DNA of 64,000 bases, from the NCBI GenBank assembly GCA_030673845.1, contig JAUTCQ010000012.1:243218-307217 (forward strand), in the 5' to 3' direction. How positions within the stretch are numbered: the stretch's first letter is position 1; each line of letters opens with the position of its first letter. Origin of the DNA: Verrucomicrobiota bacterium JB022 (GTDB lineage Bacteria > Verrucomicrobiota > Verrucomicrobiia > Opitutales > Oceanipulchritudinaceae). Under the pieces are notes generated by a model. The model was not told the origin of the DNA, did no database searches, and worked only from the letters and a program-made list of their open reading frames with translations. Below are positions 55,098 through 62,867 of the stretch, one piece after another. Made by a program: the position numbers and the translations under genes.

Positions 55098-56243
55098 ATG
55101 CTCGATTTGCCTGCAGAGTTTCAGTCGGATTCCCCCCTCGACCTTGGGGTCTACCTGCATGCGATCGAAAGCGTCAACCATGGCACCGGGGTGAGCATCG
55201 CCGATGCCCGGCAGCCCGACATGCCGCTGGTCTTCATCTCCCACGGCTTTACCATGCTCACGGGATATCAGCCGCAGGAGGTGATCGGTCGCAACTGCCG
55301 CTTTCTCCAGCGAGACGATCACGACCAGCCCGACCTGCCCCAGCTTCGCGCCGCCATCCGCCAAGGCAGGCACTGCAATGTGCTGCTGCGCAACTACCGC
55401 AAGACGGGGGAGATGTTTTACAACGAGCTGTATTTGTCTCCCGTACACAATTCTGCCGGCGAGCTGACCCACTTTGTGGGCATCCAGCACAATGTGACGG
55501 AGCGTATCCGGGCCGAAGAGGAGACGCGCAAGGCCCTCGCCCGCGAGCGCGAGCTGAACGAGATCAAGAGCCGCTTCCTGCGCATGGTCAGCCACGAGTT
55601 CCGCACCCCGCTGACGGCGATCCAGGGCTCGGCCTCTTTTGTCCGCGAATACGAAGACCGCCTCGCACCAGAAAAGCGCGAGCGCCACTTTGTGAACATC
55701 GAGCAGGCGCTGAAGCGCATGAACGGCCTGCTCGACCAGGTGCTGCTCGTCAGCCGGGCCGAAGCAGGCAAGCTGCCCTTCCGCCCCACCCCACTGCAGC
55801 CGGTCGCCTTTTGCGAGAGTCTGGTGGAAGAGTATACCTATGCCTACCCCGGTCGCCGCATCCAGTGGCAGCCGGAGCTGGAGGCCAACAGGGCTTACCT
55901 GCTCGATGAAAACCTGCTCAGCCACATCCTGCACAACCTGCTGAACAACGCGCTCAAATACTCCCCGCCAGTCGAGCCGGTACACTTCCGCCTGGGGCTG
56001 AACGAAGACCGCCTCGTCTTCGAGGTGCGCGACCGCGGCATCGGCATTCCTCGCCCGGAACAGCGCGACCTCTTCCAGCCCTTCCACCGCGCCTCCAACG
56101 TCGGGCAGATCCAGGGCACCGGATTGGGGCTCAATATTGTAAAACGCTCGACGGAGTTGCACGGAGGCGAGATAACCTTCGAAAGCGAAGAGCGACGCGG
56201 CACCGCCTTTCGCGTCCGCCTGCCTGCTCAACCCGCCGCCTAG
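55098..56243 (+). CDS. LOV-domain (blue-light) sensor histidine kinase
   Basis: 381 residues. LOV domain about 28-135: GVSIADARQPDMPLVFISHGF, the photo-active motif GRNCRFLQ with Cys67 that forms the flavin adduct, and the flavin-contact strand LLRNYRKTGEMFYNELYLSPV. Then a helical linker, HisKA with His166 (MVSHEFRTPLTAI) and HATPase (LLNNALKYSPP, DRGIGIP, GTGLGLNIVKRS). Soluble. Fifteen bases downstream is a LytTR response regulator, its likely partner. No Shine-Dalgarno is obvious at the chosen ATG. Confidence 0.92.
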   Translation: MLDLPAEFQSDSPLDLGVYLHAIESVNHGTGVSIADARQPDMPLVFISHGFTMLTGYQPQEVIGRNCRFLQRDDHDQPDLPQLRAAIRQGRHCNVLLRNYRKTGEMFYNELYLSPVHNSAGELTHFVGIQHNVTERIRAEEETRKALARERELNEIKSRFLRMVSHEFRTPLTAIQGSASFVREYEDRLAPEKRERHFVNIEQALKRMNGLLDQVLLVSRAEAGKLPFRPTPLQPVAFCESLVEEYTYAYPGRRIQWQPELEANRAYLLDENLLSHILHNLLNNALKYSPPVEPVHFRLGLNEDRLVFEVRDRGIGIPRPEQRDLFQPFHRASNVGQIQGTGLGLNIVKRSTELHGGEITFESEERRGTAFRVRLPAQPAA

Positions 56244-56258
56244 ATACCCCCGCTATTT

Positions 56259-56996
56259 ATGACCAAGATTCTCGTGCTCGAAGATGACGAACAGGTGGTG
56301 CTGCCCCTGGTAGACCTGCTGGAAGCCAACGGCTTTGAAGTGCATACCGCGCCCAATGGCCGGGTAGGTATCGAAATGGCCCAGAAGGACGCGCCCGACC
56401 TCATCATCTCCGACATCATGATGCCGGAAGTCGATGGCTACGGCGTCTTCGAGGCGATGCAGAACGACCCAAGCACGGCCATCATTCCCTTTATCTTCCT
56501 TACGGCCAAGACCGACCCCGCCGACGTGCGCGAGGGCCTGGGCCTGGGGGCAGACGACTATATCACCAAGCCCTTCCAGCCCAAGGATTTGCTGGAGGCC
56601 GTGCGCGTGCGCCTCGAAAAGTATCAGCGCATCACCCGCGCCGCCACGACCTTCAACGAGAACAACGATTACGAGCAGATCTTTATCAAGGACGGCGACA
56701 GCTGCTGGTTTGTCGAATACGAGCGCCTGCGCCTGATGGAGAGCGAGGACAACTACGTGCGGATGTATTTCGACGACGAGAAGCCGCTCATCAGCCGCAC
56801 CCTCAACTATCTGGAGCAGCGCCTGCCCGCCCGCATGTTTTACCGGGCCAACCGCAAGCAGATCATCAACCTGAAGTGGATCAAGAATATCCAGCCCTGG
56901 TTCAATGGCGGCCTGCTCGTGACGCTGAAAGACGGCACCCGCATCCAGATGTCGCGCCGGGCCGCTCAGTCGTTCAAGACCAAACTGGGCATTTGA
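56259..56996 (+). CDS. Response regulator with LytTR DNA-binding domain
   Basis: 245 residues. Receiver 1-120 with the acidic pair (LEDD), acceptor Asp52 (IISDIMMPEVDG), Thr (FLTAKTD) and Lys (ITKPFQP). A LytTR domain follows (about 145-243): RLRLMESEDNYVRMYF, SRTLNYLEQRLPARMFYRANRKQIINL and KDGTRIQMSRRAAQSFKTKL. LytTR proteins bind two 9-bp direct repeats with a 12-bp spacer; such a pair lies upstream of the next gene. Co-transcribed with the LOV kinase. Confidence 0.93.
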   Translation: MTKILVLEDDEQVVLPLVDLLEANGFEVHTAPNGRVGIEMAQKDAPDLIISDIMMPEVDGYGVFEAMQNDPSTAIIPFIFLTAKTDPADVREGLGLGADDYITKPFQPKDLLEAVRVRLEKYQRITRAATTFNENNDYEQIFIKDGDSCWFVEYERLRLMESEDNYVRMYFDDEKPLISRTLNYLEQRLPARMFYRANRKQIINLKWIKNIQPWFNGGLLVTLKDGTRIQMSRRAAQSFKTKLGI

Positions 56997-57026
56997 GCCA
57001 GGCTTGCCAAGGCGGGCGGTATGGTC

Positions 57027-57052
57027 GGCACCTTCGATGAGGGTGCTTTTTT
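57027..57052 (+). terminator. Terminator after the LOV/LytTR operon
   Basis: GCACC (57028-57032) pairs with GGTGC (57042-57046) over a 9-base loop, followed by six Ts. Short stem, so moderate strength. Confidence 0.65.
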
Positions 57053-57263
57053 GTCTACGCAGCGCCGATAAGACCCACGAGATCGGCCCTATGGACTTCA
57101 CCCCCGGCTAAGGTCTGGCTGGCATAGTGAATATTCAAAGCCCGGGAACGCGCTCCTAAGGGCGTACCACTCCAGTAATGAGGCAATCACGGCCAGCTAG
57201 GCTTGCGGAAAGAGGGATCAAAAGGAAATTCCGAAAAATCCAAACGCAACCCGATATACCGTT

Positions 57264-57289
57264 TAAGGAACGATAGGAACCGCTAAGGA
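57264..57289 (+). repeat. Three TAAGGA-type elements at exact 10-bp period
   Basis: TAAGGA (57264), TAGGAA (57274) and TAAGGA (57284) are each 10 bp apart, so they face the same side of the helix. Possible binding sites for an upstream activator of the fasciclin gene. Confidence 0.4.
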
Positions 57290-57302
57290 TTCGTCTCTCG
57301 CC

Positions 57303-57332
57303 ATTGAGCGAATTTGCCGGAGAATTGAGCGA
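57303..57332 (+). promoter_or_regulatory. 9-bp direct repeat, 12-bp spacer (candidate LytTR site)
   Basis: ATTGAGCGA occurs at 57303-57311 and again at 57324-57332. The 21-bp step is exactly that of LytTR-protein binding sites. A TAGAGT -10-like box follows at 57343-57348, so the second repeat would touch the -35 region, as for an activator. The repeat does not match the generic LytTR consensus well in its middle bases. Confidence 0.5.
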
Positions 57333-57340
57333 CCAAGCGG

Positions 57341-57364
57341 GGTAGAGTGCAGGGAACCTCTACC
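57341..57364 (+). other. Hairpin around the fasciclin ribosome-binding site
   Basis: GGTAGAG (57341-57347) and CTCTACC (57358-57364) form a 7-bp stem with GCAGGGAA in the loop; the ATG is 5 bases after the stem. Confidence 0.4.
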
Positions 57365-57369
57365 ATACG

Positions 57370-58677
57370 ATGAAAAAAATCTATCTCTCTACTACCTTGG
57401 CCGCGCTGTGTCTGACGCCGGCCTACGCCCAACTAGCCAGCAACATCTCACCGGCGTTTGCCGATGCCACTACGGTCGAAATGAATGGCACGACCTACCT
57501 ACAGAACTGGTTCGGCACCTTCCGCACCGTCGACGGGTCCGAACTGAACAATGAGGAGTGGATCTGGCACGAGGAGCACGGCCAGATCTATCTCAGCGCC
57601 GATCCGATGTCGGAAACCCTTTGGTTCTTCGACCCCAACATCACCGAAGCCGGCCTGCGGGGGTGGACTTTTACCGACCGCGACACCCATCCCTTCATGT
57701 GGCTCAACGATGGCGGCGAGGGCGATCCCTTTTGGGTGCTCTACATGGTTGGCGTCGAAGCGCAAATGCCCACCCCGCGCGTCTTCTACAGCTACGCTAC
57801 GATGGCACCGTTGCTACTGGAGCGGAAGTCCACCATGGAGATCCCGGAAATTGCGACCGATCTGGGCTTCAGCAGCCTCGTCGATGCAGTGGTGGCGGCC
57901 AACCTTGCGAGCACGCTCAATAGCGAAGGGCCTTTTACCGTTTTCGCCCCCACCAACGAGGCCTTTGCTGATATCTCCGACGTAACGGCGGGCCTGAGCA
58001 CGGATCAGCTCGCCGATGTGCTGCTCTACCACGTCGTGCCGGGTACGCTGACCGCCAAAGATCTGACTTTTGACGTGGAAGACATGTTCTCGGGCGAGAT
58101 GAACACCTTTTACGTCACCGCTGCGAACGGCGCCGACATCATGATCGAGGTGACTCCCATGGGCATCATGCTCAACGGCAGCGCCATGGTGATGCTCGAT
58201 TCCGCCAACGTGATGGCCGACAACGGTGTGATTCACGCGATCAACAAGGTGATCATGCCGCCGAAGGATCTGGCGGGCGTGGCCAGCGATGCCGGCTTTA
58301 TGCAGCTCGTCAATGCCGCCACCGCCGCCGGTCTGGTGCCCGCTTTGACGGGCGAGGACGACTACACGGTCTTTGCGCCGACCGACGAGGCTTTCGCCGC
58401 CATCGCCGACACTGTGGCTGGCCTGACGACTCCGCAACTGGTGGAAGTCCTCCAGCACCATATCGTCATGGGCAAGGTCTACGCCAGCGAAGTGCCAATG
58501 GACACCGAAATCACGACCCTCAGCGGCGGCACGATCGACGTCAGCAGTATGGATGGGCAACTGATGGTGACGAGCGAGACCGATAACAGCGCCGCCATCA
58601 CCATGACTAACGTCCCGGCCCGCAACGGCGTGATCCATGTGATCGACACCGTGCTGATCCCGGATCTGGCCGATTAA
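57370..58677 (+). CDS. Secreted protein with two fasciclin (FAS1) domains
   Basis: 435 residues: signal peptide (KKIYLSTTLAALCLTPAYA), an N-terminal region of about 110 residues common in this lineage (NWFGTF ... WIWHEEHGQIYLS ... GWTFTDRDTHPFMWLN), then FAS1 domain 1 (about 155-298) with FTVFAPTNEAFADI, LLYHVVPGTLTA and ADNGVIHAINKVIMP, and FAS1 domain 2 (about 300-432) with YTVFAPTDEAFAAI, LQHHIVMGKVYA and ARNGVIHVIDTVLIP. Fasciclin domains mediate adhesion at the cell surface. The upstream LytTR-like repeats suggest control by the neighbouring light-sensing pair. Confidence 0.93.
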   Translation: MKKIYLSTTLAALCLTPAYAQLASNISPAFADATTVEMNGTTYLQNWFGTFRTVDGSELNNEEWIWHEEHGQIYLSADPMSETLWFFDPNITEAGLRGWTFTDRDTHPFMWLNDGGEGDPFWVLYMVGVEAQMPTPRVFYSYATMAPLLLERKSTMEIPEIATDLGFSSLVDAVVAANLASTLNSEGPFTVFAPTNEAFADISDVTAGLSTDQLADVLLYHVVPGTLTAKDLTFDVEDMFSGEMNTFYVTAANGADIMIEVTPMGIMLNGSAMVMLDSANVMADNGVIHAINKVIMPPKDLAGVASDAGFMQLVNAATAAGLVPALTGEDDYTVFAPTDEAFAAIADTVAGLTTPQLVEVLQHHIVMGKVYASEVPMDTEITTLSGGTIDVSSMDGQLMVTSETDNSAAITMTNVPARNGVIHVIDTVLIPDLAD

Positions 58678-58745
58678 TCTCTTTTTAGAGCGACAGAAAG
58701 CACATGTAAGCACACGACAGAGTTAGTTACAGGAGAAGCGACCTG

Positions 58746-58777
58746 GCCCGCCCCCTTTCGCACGGGGGCGGGCGTTT
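58746..58777 (+). terminator. Terminator after the fasciclin gene
   Basis: GCCCGCCCCC (58746-58755) pairs perfectly with GGGGGCGGGC (58764-58773) over an 8-base loop, followed by GTTTT. Confidence 0.88.
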
Positions 58778-58824
58778 TCATGAGGTGACCATATGGAGTT
58801 GCCTGCCAGCCACTTTCCGCTAAG

Positions 58825-60105
58825 ATGAATCCTACGATGATGACGTTTGACACTATCCTCGGCACGCTCAGTCGCCCTCTTGCCATCGAAGTCTGGGTGA
58901 TTGCTGCCGCCGCATTGCTGAGCTGGGCCGTCGCCCGGCTACTGATTCGCAAGCGGCAGGAGGGGTTGAGCGAGCGGGCGGCCGAGCTGGTGGCGTCGTG
59001 GGGCGTGCCGCTGGTGGTGACCTTCGGCACGGCGGTGGCGGGCGCGTTTCTGGCGATTTTCGGCCATGCGAGCGACCTCGTGTGGCGTTTTTCCATTCTC
59101 GTGCTGCTTTGGGTGCTCGTGGGCTTGGTCGGCCGGCGCATTCCCGACCTGCACCTCTCGCGTGCCGCACGGCTGGTGGCCTACCTCATCACGGCGGAGC
59201 TGCTGTTGCCCCCCGTCAGCCTGATCAAGGACCAGCTGGAGGGGATGCACTTCGCGATGGGCACCCTCTACATCAATATGCTGGGCGTGCTCAACGGCAT
59301 TGTGGTGCTCCTCGTGGCCCTGTGGGTCGGGTTCGGCCTGGGCAACCTGCTGGAAAAGCGTCTGGACACCTTCGATCTCAGTCCCTCCGTCAAGGTCCTG
59401 AGCGGCAAGCTGATCCGTATCGCGCTGATCGCCGTGGCCGCCCTGGCCGCGACCGATGCGATGGGCGTGGACGTGACGGTGCTGACCTTCCTCGGCGGTG
59501 GTCTCGGCTTGGGTCTCGGCCTCGGTTTGCAGAAGGTGGTCAGCAACCTCTTCAGCGGCTTCGTGCTGCTGGCGGACAAGTCGATCAAGCCGGGCGACGT
59601 GATCGAGATCGACGGCACCTACGGCTGGATCAACAACCTCAAGGGGCGCTACGTCTCGATCATCACACGCGACGGCAAGGAGCACCTGATCCCCAACGAA
59701 GACCTCATCACCCAGCGCGTGATCAACTGGTCTTACTCCGCCAGCGATGTGCGCGTGCGCCTGCCCCTGGGCGTCAGCTACAACAGCGATGTGCACCTGG
59801 TGCGTGATTTGGTGCTGCGCGCGGCCAAGGAAACCCCGCGCGTGTTGCAAGACCCGCCCCCGAATTGCCTGATGGTGGGCTATGGCGACAGCTCGGTCGA
59901 CTTCGAGCTACGTTTCTGGATCAACGACCCCTCCAACGGCGTCAGCAACGTCAGAAGCCAGCTTTATTTCAAGATCTGGGACCTCTTCAAGGAACACGAT
60001 ATTGAGATCCCCTTCCCACAGCAGGACGTGCATTTCCGCTCCCCGGAAAGCATTCGCGTACGCCTCGTGGAAGACGATGCGAAGCCGCCGCGCGAGGAGG
60101 ATTGA
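58825..60105 (+). CDS. MscS-family mechanosensitive channel
   Basis: 426 residues. Several N-terminal TM helices (VWVIAAAALLSWAVARLLI; LVVTFGTAVAGAFLAIF; LLGV-type LNGIVVLLVALWVGFGLG), then the pore helix region VDVTVLTFLGGGLGLGLGLGLQ (given here as parts) with the Gly-rich packing, the beta domain DKSIKPGDVIEIDGTYGWI and SIITRDGKEHLIPNEDLI, and the C-terminal alpha/beta part. Releases solutes on hypo-osmotic shock. An earlier or later Met in MNPTMM could be the start. Confidence 0.93.
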   Translation: MNPTMMTFDTILGTLSRPLAIEVWVIAAAALLSWAVARLLIRKRQEGLSERAAELVASWGVPLVVTFGTAVAGAFLAIFGHASDLVWRFSILVLLWVLVGLVGRRIPDLHLSRAARLVAYLITAELLLPPVSLIKDQLEGMHFAMGTLYINMLGVLNGIVVLLVALWVGFGLGNLLEKRLDTFDLSPSVKVLSGKLIRIALIAVAALAATDAMGVDVTVLTFLGGGLGLGLGLGLQKVVSNLFSGFVLLADKSIKPGDVIEIDGTYGWINNLKGRYVSIITRDGKEHLIPNEDLITQRVINWSYSASDVRVRLPLGVSYNSDVHLVRDLVLRAAKETPRVLQDPPPNCLMVGYGDSSVDFELRFWINDPSNGVSNVRSQLYFKIWDLFKEHDIEIPFPQQDVHFRSPESIRVRLVEDDAKPPREED

Positions 60106-60287
60106 CCGAGCGTGGAACAGGGGAGCGACTGGTTTACCTAATAGCGCACCTTACACAGCCCAACCTTCTCAGAAACGATCCGCTGTTTCTCATGGGCAGT
60201 AGCGGAAAAGGTGGTATGATGGCGGCAACCCTTGTCGGGCGGTATACAGACGCCTGCCCGACACAACCGTTACCCTCCCTACCCCTC

Positions 60288-61496
60288 ATGAAGCTGCGTT
60301 TACCCTTTGCCGGGGCATTGCTGGCGCTCGCCTGCCTGTTGCCCGCTGCCCAAGCCCAGAAATTCGAAGGTCTCGCCCAGACCCCGCCGATGGGCTGGAA
60401 CTCCTGGAATACCTTCGAGACCCATATCGACGAGGAGCTCGTCAAGGATGTCGCGCAGGCGATGATCGACAGCGGGATGCGCGATGCGGGTTACAACTAC
60501 ATCGTGCTCGACGACGGCTGGATGGCGATGGAGCGCGACGAAGAGGGAAACCTCGTCGCCGATCCCAACAAGTTCCCCAGCGGCATGAAGGCCTTGGGCG
60601 ACTACCTGCACGAGCACGGCTTCAAATTTGGCCTCTACAACTGCGCCGGCAGCAAGACTTGCGCAGGCTACCCCGGCAGCCAGGGCCACGAGTTTCAGGA
60701 TGCACGCAACTATGCCTCGTGGGGCGTCGATTACCTGAAATACGACTGGTGCTTCACCGAGGGGCGCGACGCGAAGGAGGCCTACACCACGATGAGCCGT
60801 GCGCTGAAAAAAGCGGGGCGGCCCGTGGTCTTCAGCCTCTGCGAATGGGGCCAGAACCAGCCGTGGAAGTGGGCCAAGGGCGTCGGCCACCTCTGGCGCA
60901 CCTCCGGCGACATTATCGACTGCTACGACTGTGTCGAACGCTGGTCGCACGGCTGGAAAGTGATCCTCGACATACAGATGGACCGCGAGGAAGGCCATGA
61001 AGGCCTCGAAAAATACGCAGGCCCCGGCCATTGGAACGACCCCGATATGCTGGAGGTGGGCAACCCGGGCCTGACGGTTGCCGAATCGCGCGCGCACTTC
61101 AGCCTCTGGTGCATGATCGCCGCCCCGTTGATCGCGGGCAACGACGTGCGCAACATGTCGGAGCCGATCCGCCAGATCCTGACCAACCGCGAGGCCATTG
61201 CGATCGATCAGGACAAGGCGGGCAAGCAGGGCTGGCGCTTCTCCCAGGATGGCGAGCGCGAGATCTGGGTGCGCGAACTCTCGGAGGGCGACTGGGCCGT
61301 CTGCGTGCTCAACGCCAGCGACGACCGGCGCGCCACGGCCCTCGATTTCGAGCGCCTCTACTTCATCCCCGGCGATTATCAGGTGCGCGACATCTGGGCC
61401 GCCCAGGACCTCGGCCTGCGCAGCGAATTGAAGCGTATCGAGCGCACGCTTGAGCCGCACGACGTGATCTTTCTGCGCCTGAACAAGGTCGACTGA
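60288..61496 (+). CDS. Alpha-galactosidase (GH27), exported
   Basis: 402 residues from the ATG at 60288, giving a signal peptide ending AAQAQ. GH27 hallmarks: TPPMGWNSWNTFE, YIVLDDGWM, FKFGLYNCAGSKTCAGYPGS, nucleophile Asp153 in DYLKYDWC, acid/base Asp208 in RTSGDII, and WNDPDMLEVGN. Removes terminal alpha-galactosyl (or alpha-GalNAc/arabinopyranosyl) residues outside the cytoplasm. Eighteen bases before the GH1 gene in a three-gene glycan cluster with the acetylesterase. Confidence 0.94.
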   Translation: MKLRLPFAGALLALACLLPAAQAQKFEGLAQTPPMGWNSWNTFETHIDEELVKDVAQAMIDSGMRDAGYNYIVLDDGWMAMERDEEGNLVADPNKFPSGMKALGDYLHEHGFKFGLYNCAGSKTCAGYPGSQGHEFQDARNYASWGVDYLKYDWCFTEGRDAKEAYTTMSRALKKAGRPVVFSLCEWGQNQPWKWAKGVGHLWRTSGDIIDCYDCVERWSHGWKVILDIQMDREEGHEGLEKYAGPGHWNDPDMLEVGNPGLTVAESRAHFSLWCMIAAPLIAGNDVRNMSEPIRQILTNREAIAIDQDKAGKQGWRFSQDGEREIWVRELSEGDWAVCVLNASDDRRATALDFERLYFIPGDYQVRDIWAAQDLGLRSELKRIERTLEPHDVIFLRLNKVD

Positions 61497-61513
61497 CCCT
61501 ACCCGCTTCGCCC

Positions 61514-62857
61514 ATGACGCCATTTCCGAAAAACTTCTTCTGGGGCGCCGCTGCCGCCTCTTACCAGATCGAGGGCTGGGGCCGCGACAGCGGGATCGGT
61601 CGCTCGGTGTGGGACCAATTCTGCGACACGCCGGGCAAGGTCTTTGCCGGTAACGACGGCTCGGTCGCCTGCGACCACTACCACCGCTATGCGGACGACG
61701 TGCGCATGATGGCCGACCTCGGCCTGCAGGCCTACCGGCTCTCGATCTCGTGGCCGCGCGTGATCCCCCAAGGCACCGGGGCAGTCAACGCCAAGGGCCT
61801 CGACTTCTACGATCGGCTGGTCGATGCGCTGCTGGCGGCAAACATCCGCCCGTGGGTGACGCTCTTTCACTGGGATTACCCCCTTGCGCTCTACGACCGG
61901 GGGGGCTGGCTGAATGCGGACAGTCCGCAGTGGTTTGCCGACTACGCCCGCGTGGTGGTCGACCGCCTTTCGGACCGCGTGCAAAACTGGTTCACGCTCA
62001 ACGAGCCGCAGTGCTCCGTGCTGCTGGGCCATCAGGATGGCGTGCACGCGCCCGGCCTGAAGCTGGGCCGCCGCGACATCCTGCGCATCAACCATCACCA
62101 CATGGTCGCCCACGGTCTCGCGGTACAGGTGATCCGCAGCCACAGCCAGTCCCCCGCCCAGATCGGCGCGGCTCCGGTGGGCGTGATCAAGATCCCGCGC
62201 ACGGAGAGCCCGGAAGACATCGCTGCCGCCCGCGCCGCCACCTTCGCCGTCAATCAGCAGGGCCTCTGGTGCACCACGCCCTATACCGACCCGATGGTGC
62301 TCGGCCAATACCCCGAAGAGCTGCACCCGGAGCTGCCGGAAGGCGCGCTCGACGATCTCGATACCATCCGCCAGCCGCTCGACTTCTTTGGCGCCAACAT
62401 CTACCACGCCGACCTCGTGGAGGCGGACGGCCAAGGCGGTTGGCGCAATCTGGAATTCCCGGTGGGCCACCCCCGCACGCCGATGGACTGGAACGTCGTG
62501 CCCGAAGCGCTCTACTGGGGCCCGAAGTTCCTGCACGAGCGGTATAACCTTCCGGTCGTGATCACCGAAAATGGCATGGCCAACCCCGATTGGGTCGATT
62601 GCGACGGCCATGTGCGCGACGGTCAGCGGATCGACTTTGTGCGGCGCTACCTGCGCAACTACCGCCGCGCCATCGACGAAGGGGTGCCCGCGTTGGGCTA
62701 TTTCTACTGGTCGATCATGGACAACTTCGAGTGGGCGTTTGGCTACAGCAAACGCTTCGGCCTCGTGCATGTGGACTACCAGACGCAACAGCGCACGCTC
62801 AAAGACTCCGCCCACTGGTATCGCGAACTGATTCGCCAGCATGGCGCCAACCTGTAA
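61514..62857 (+). CDS. Beta-glucosidase/beta-glycosidase (GH1)
   Basis: 447 residues, typical GH1 length. FFWGAAAASYQIEG at the start, the acid/base Glu164 in FTLNEPQ and the nucleophile Glu352 in VVITENGM, with YFYWSIMDNFEWAFGYSKRFGLVHVDY at the end (in parts). No signal peptide: cytoplasmic. Cleaves terminal beta-glucosyl or beta-galactosyl units from imported oligosaccharides. Between the GH27 and acetylesterase genes. Confidence 0.95.
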   Translation: MTPFPKNFFWGAAAASYQIEGWGRDSGIGRSVWDQFCDTPGKVFAGNDGSVACDHYHRYADDVRMMADLGLQAYRLSISWPRVIPQGTGAVNAKGLDFYDRLVDALLAANIRPWVTLFHWDYPLALYDRGGWLNADSPQWFADYARVVVDRLSDRVQNWFTLNEPQCSVLLGHQDGVHAPGLKLGRRDILRINHHHMVAHGLAVQVIRSHSQSPAQIGAAPVGVIKIPRTESPEDIAAARAATFAVNQQGLWCTTPYTDPMVLGQYPEELHPELPEGALDDLDTIRQPLDFFGANIYHADLVEADGQGGWRNLEFPVGHPRTPMDWNVVPEALYWGPKFLHERYNLPVVITENGMANPDWVDCDGHVRDGQRIDFVRRYLRNYRRAIDEGVPALGYFYWSIMDNFEWAFGYSKRFGLVHVDYQTQQRTLKDSAHWYRELIRQHGANL

Positions 62858-62867
62858 AAAAGGCGGT

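Larger units (their letters stand above)
56997..57369 (+). other. 373-bp intergenic regulatory region before the fasciclin gene
   Basis: Contains a terminator, three TAAGGA-like elements at 10-bp steps, a 9-bp direct repeat with 12-bp spacer and a hairpin at the ribosome-binding site (each listed separately). No open frame of convincing composition is present. Confidence 0.7.
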
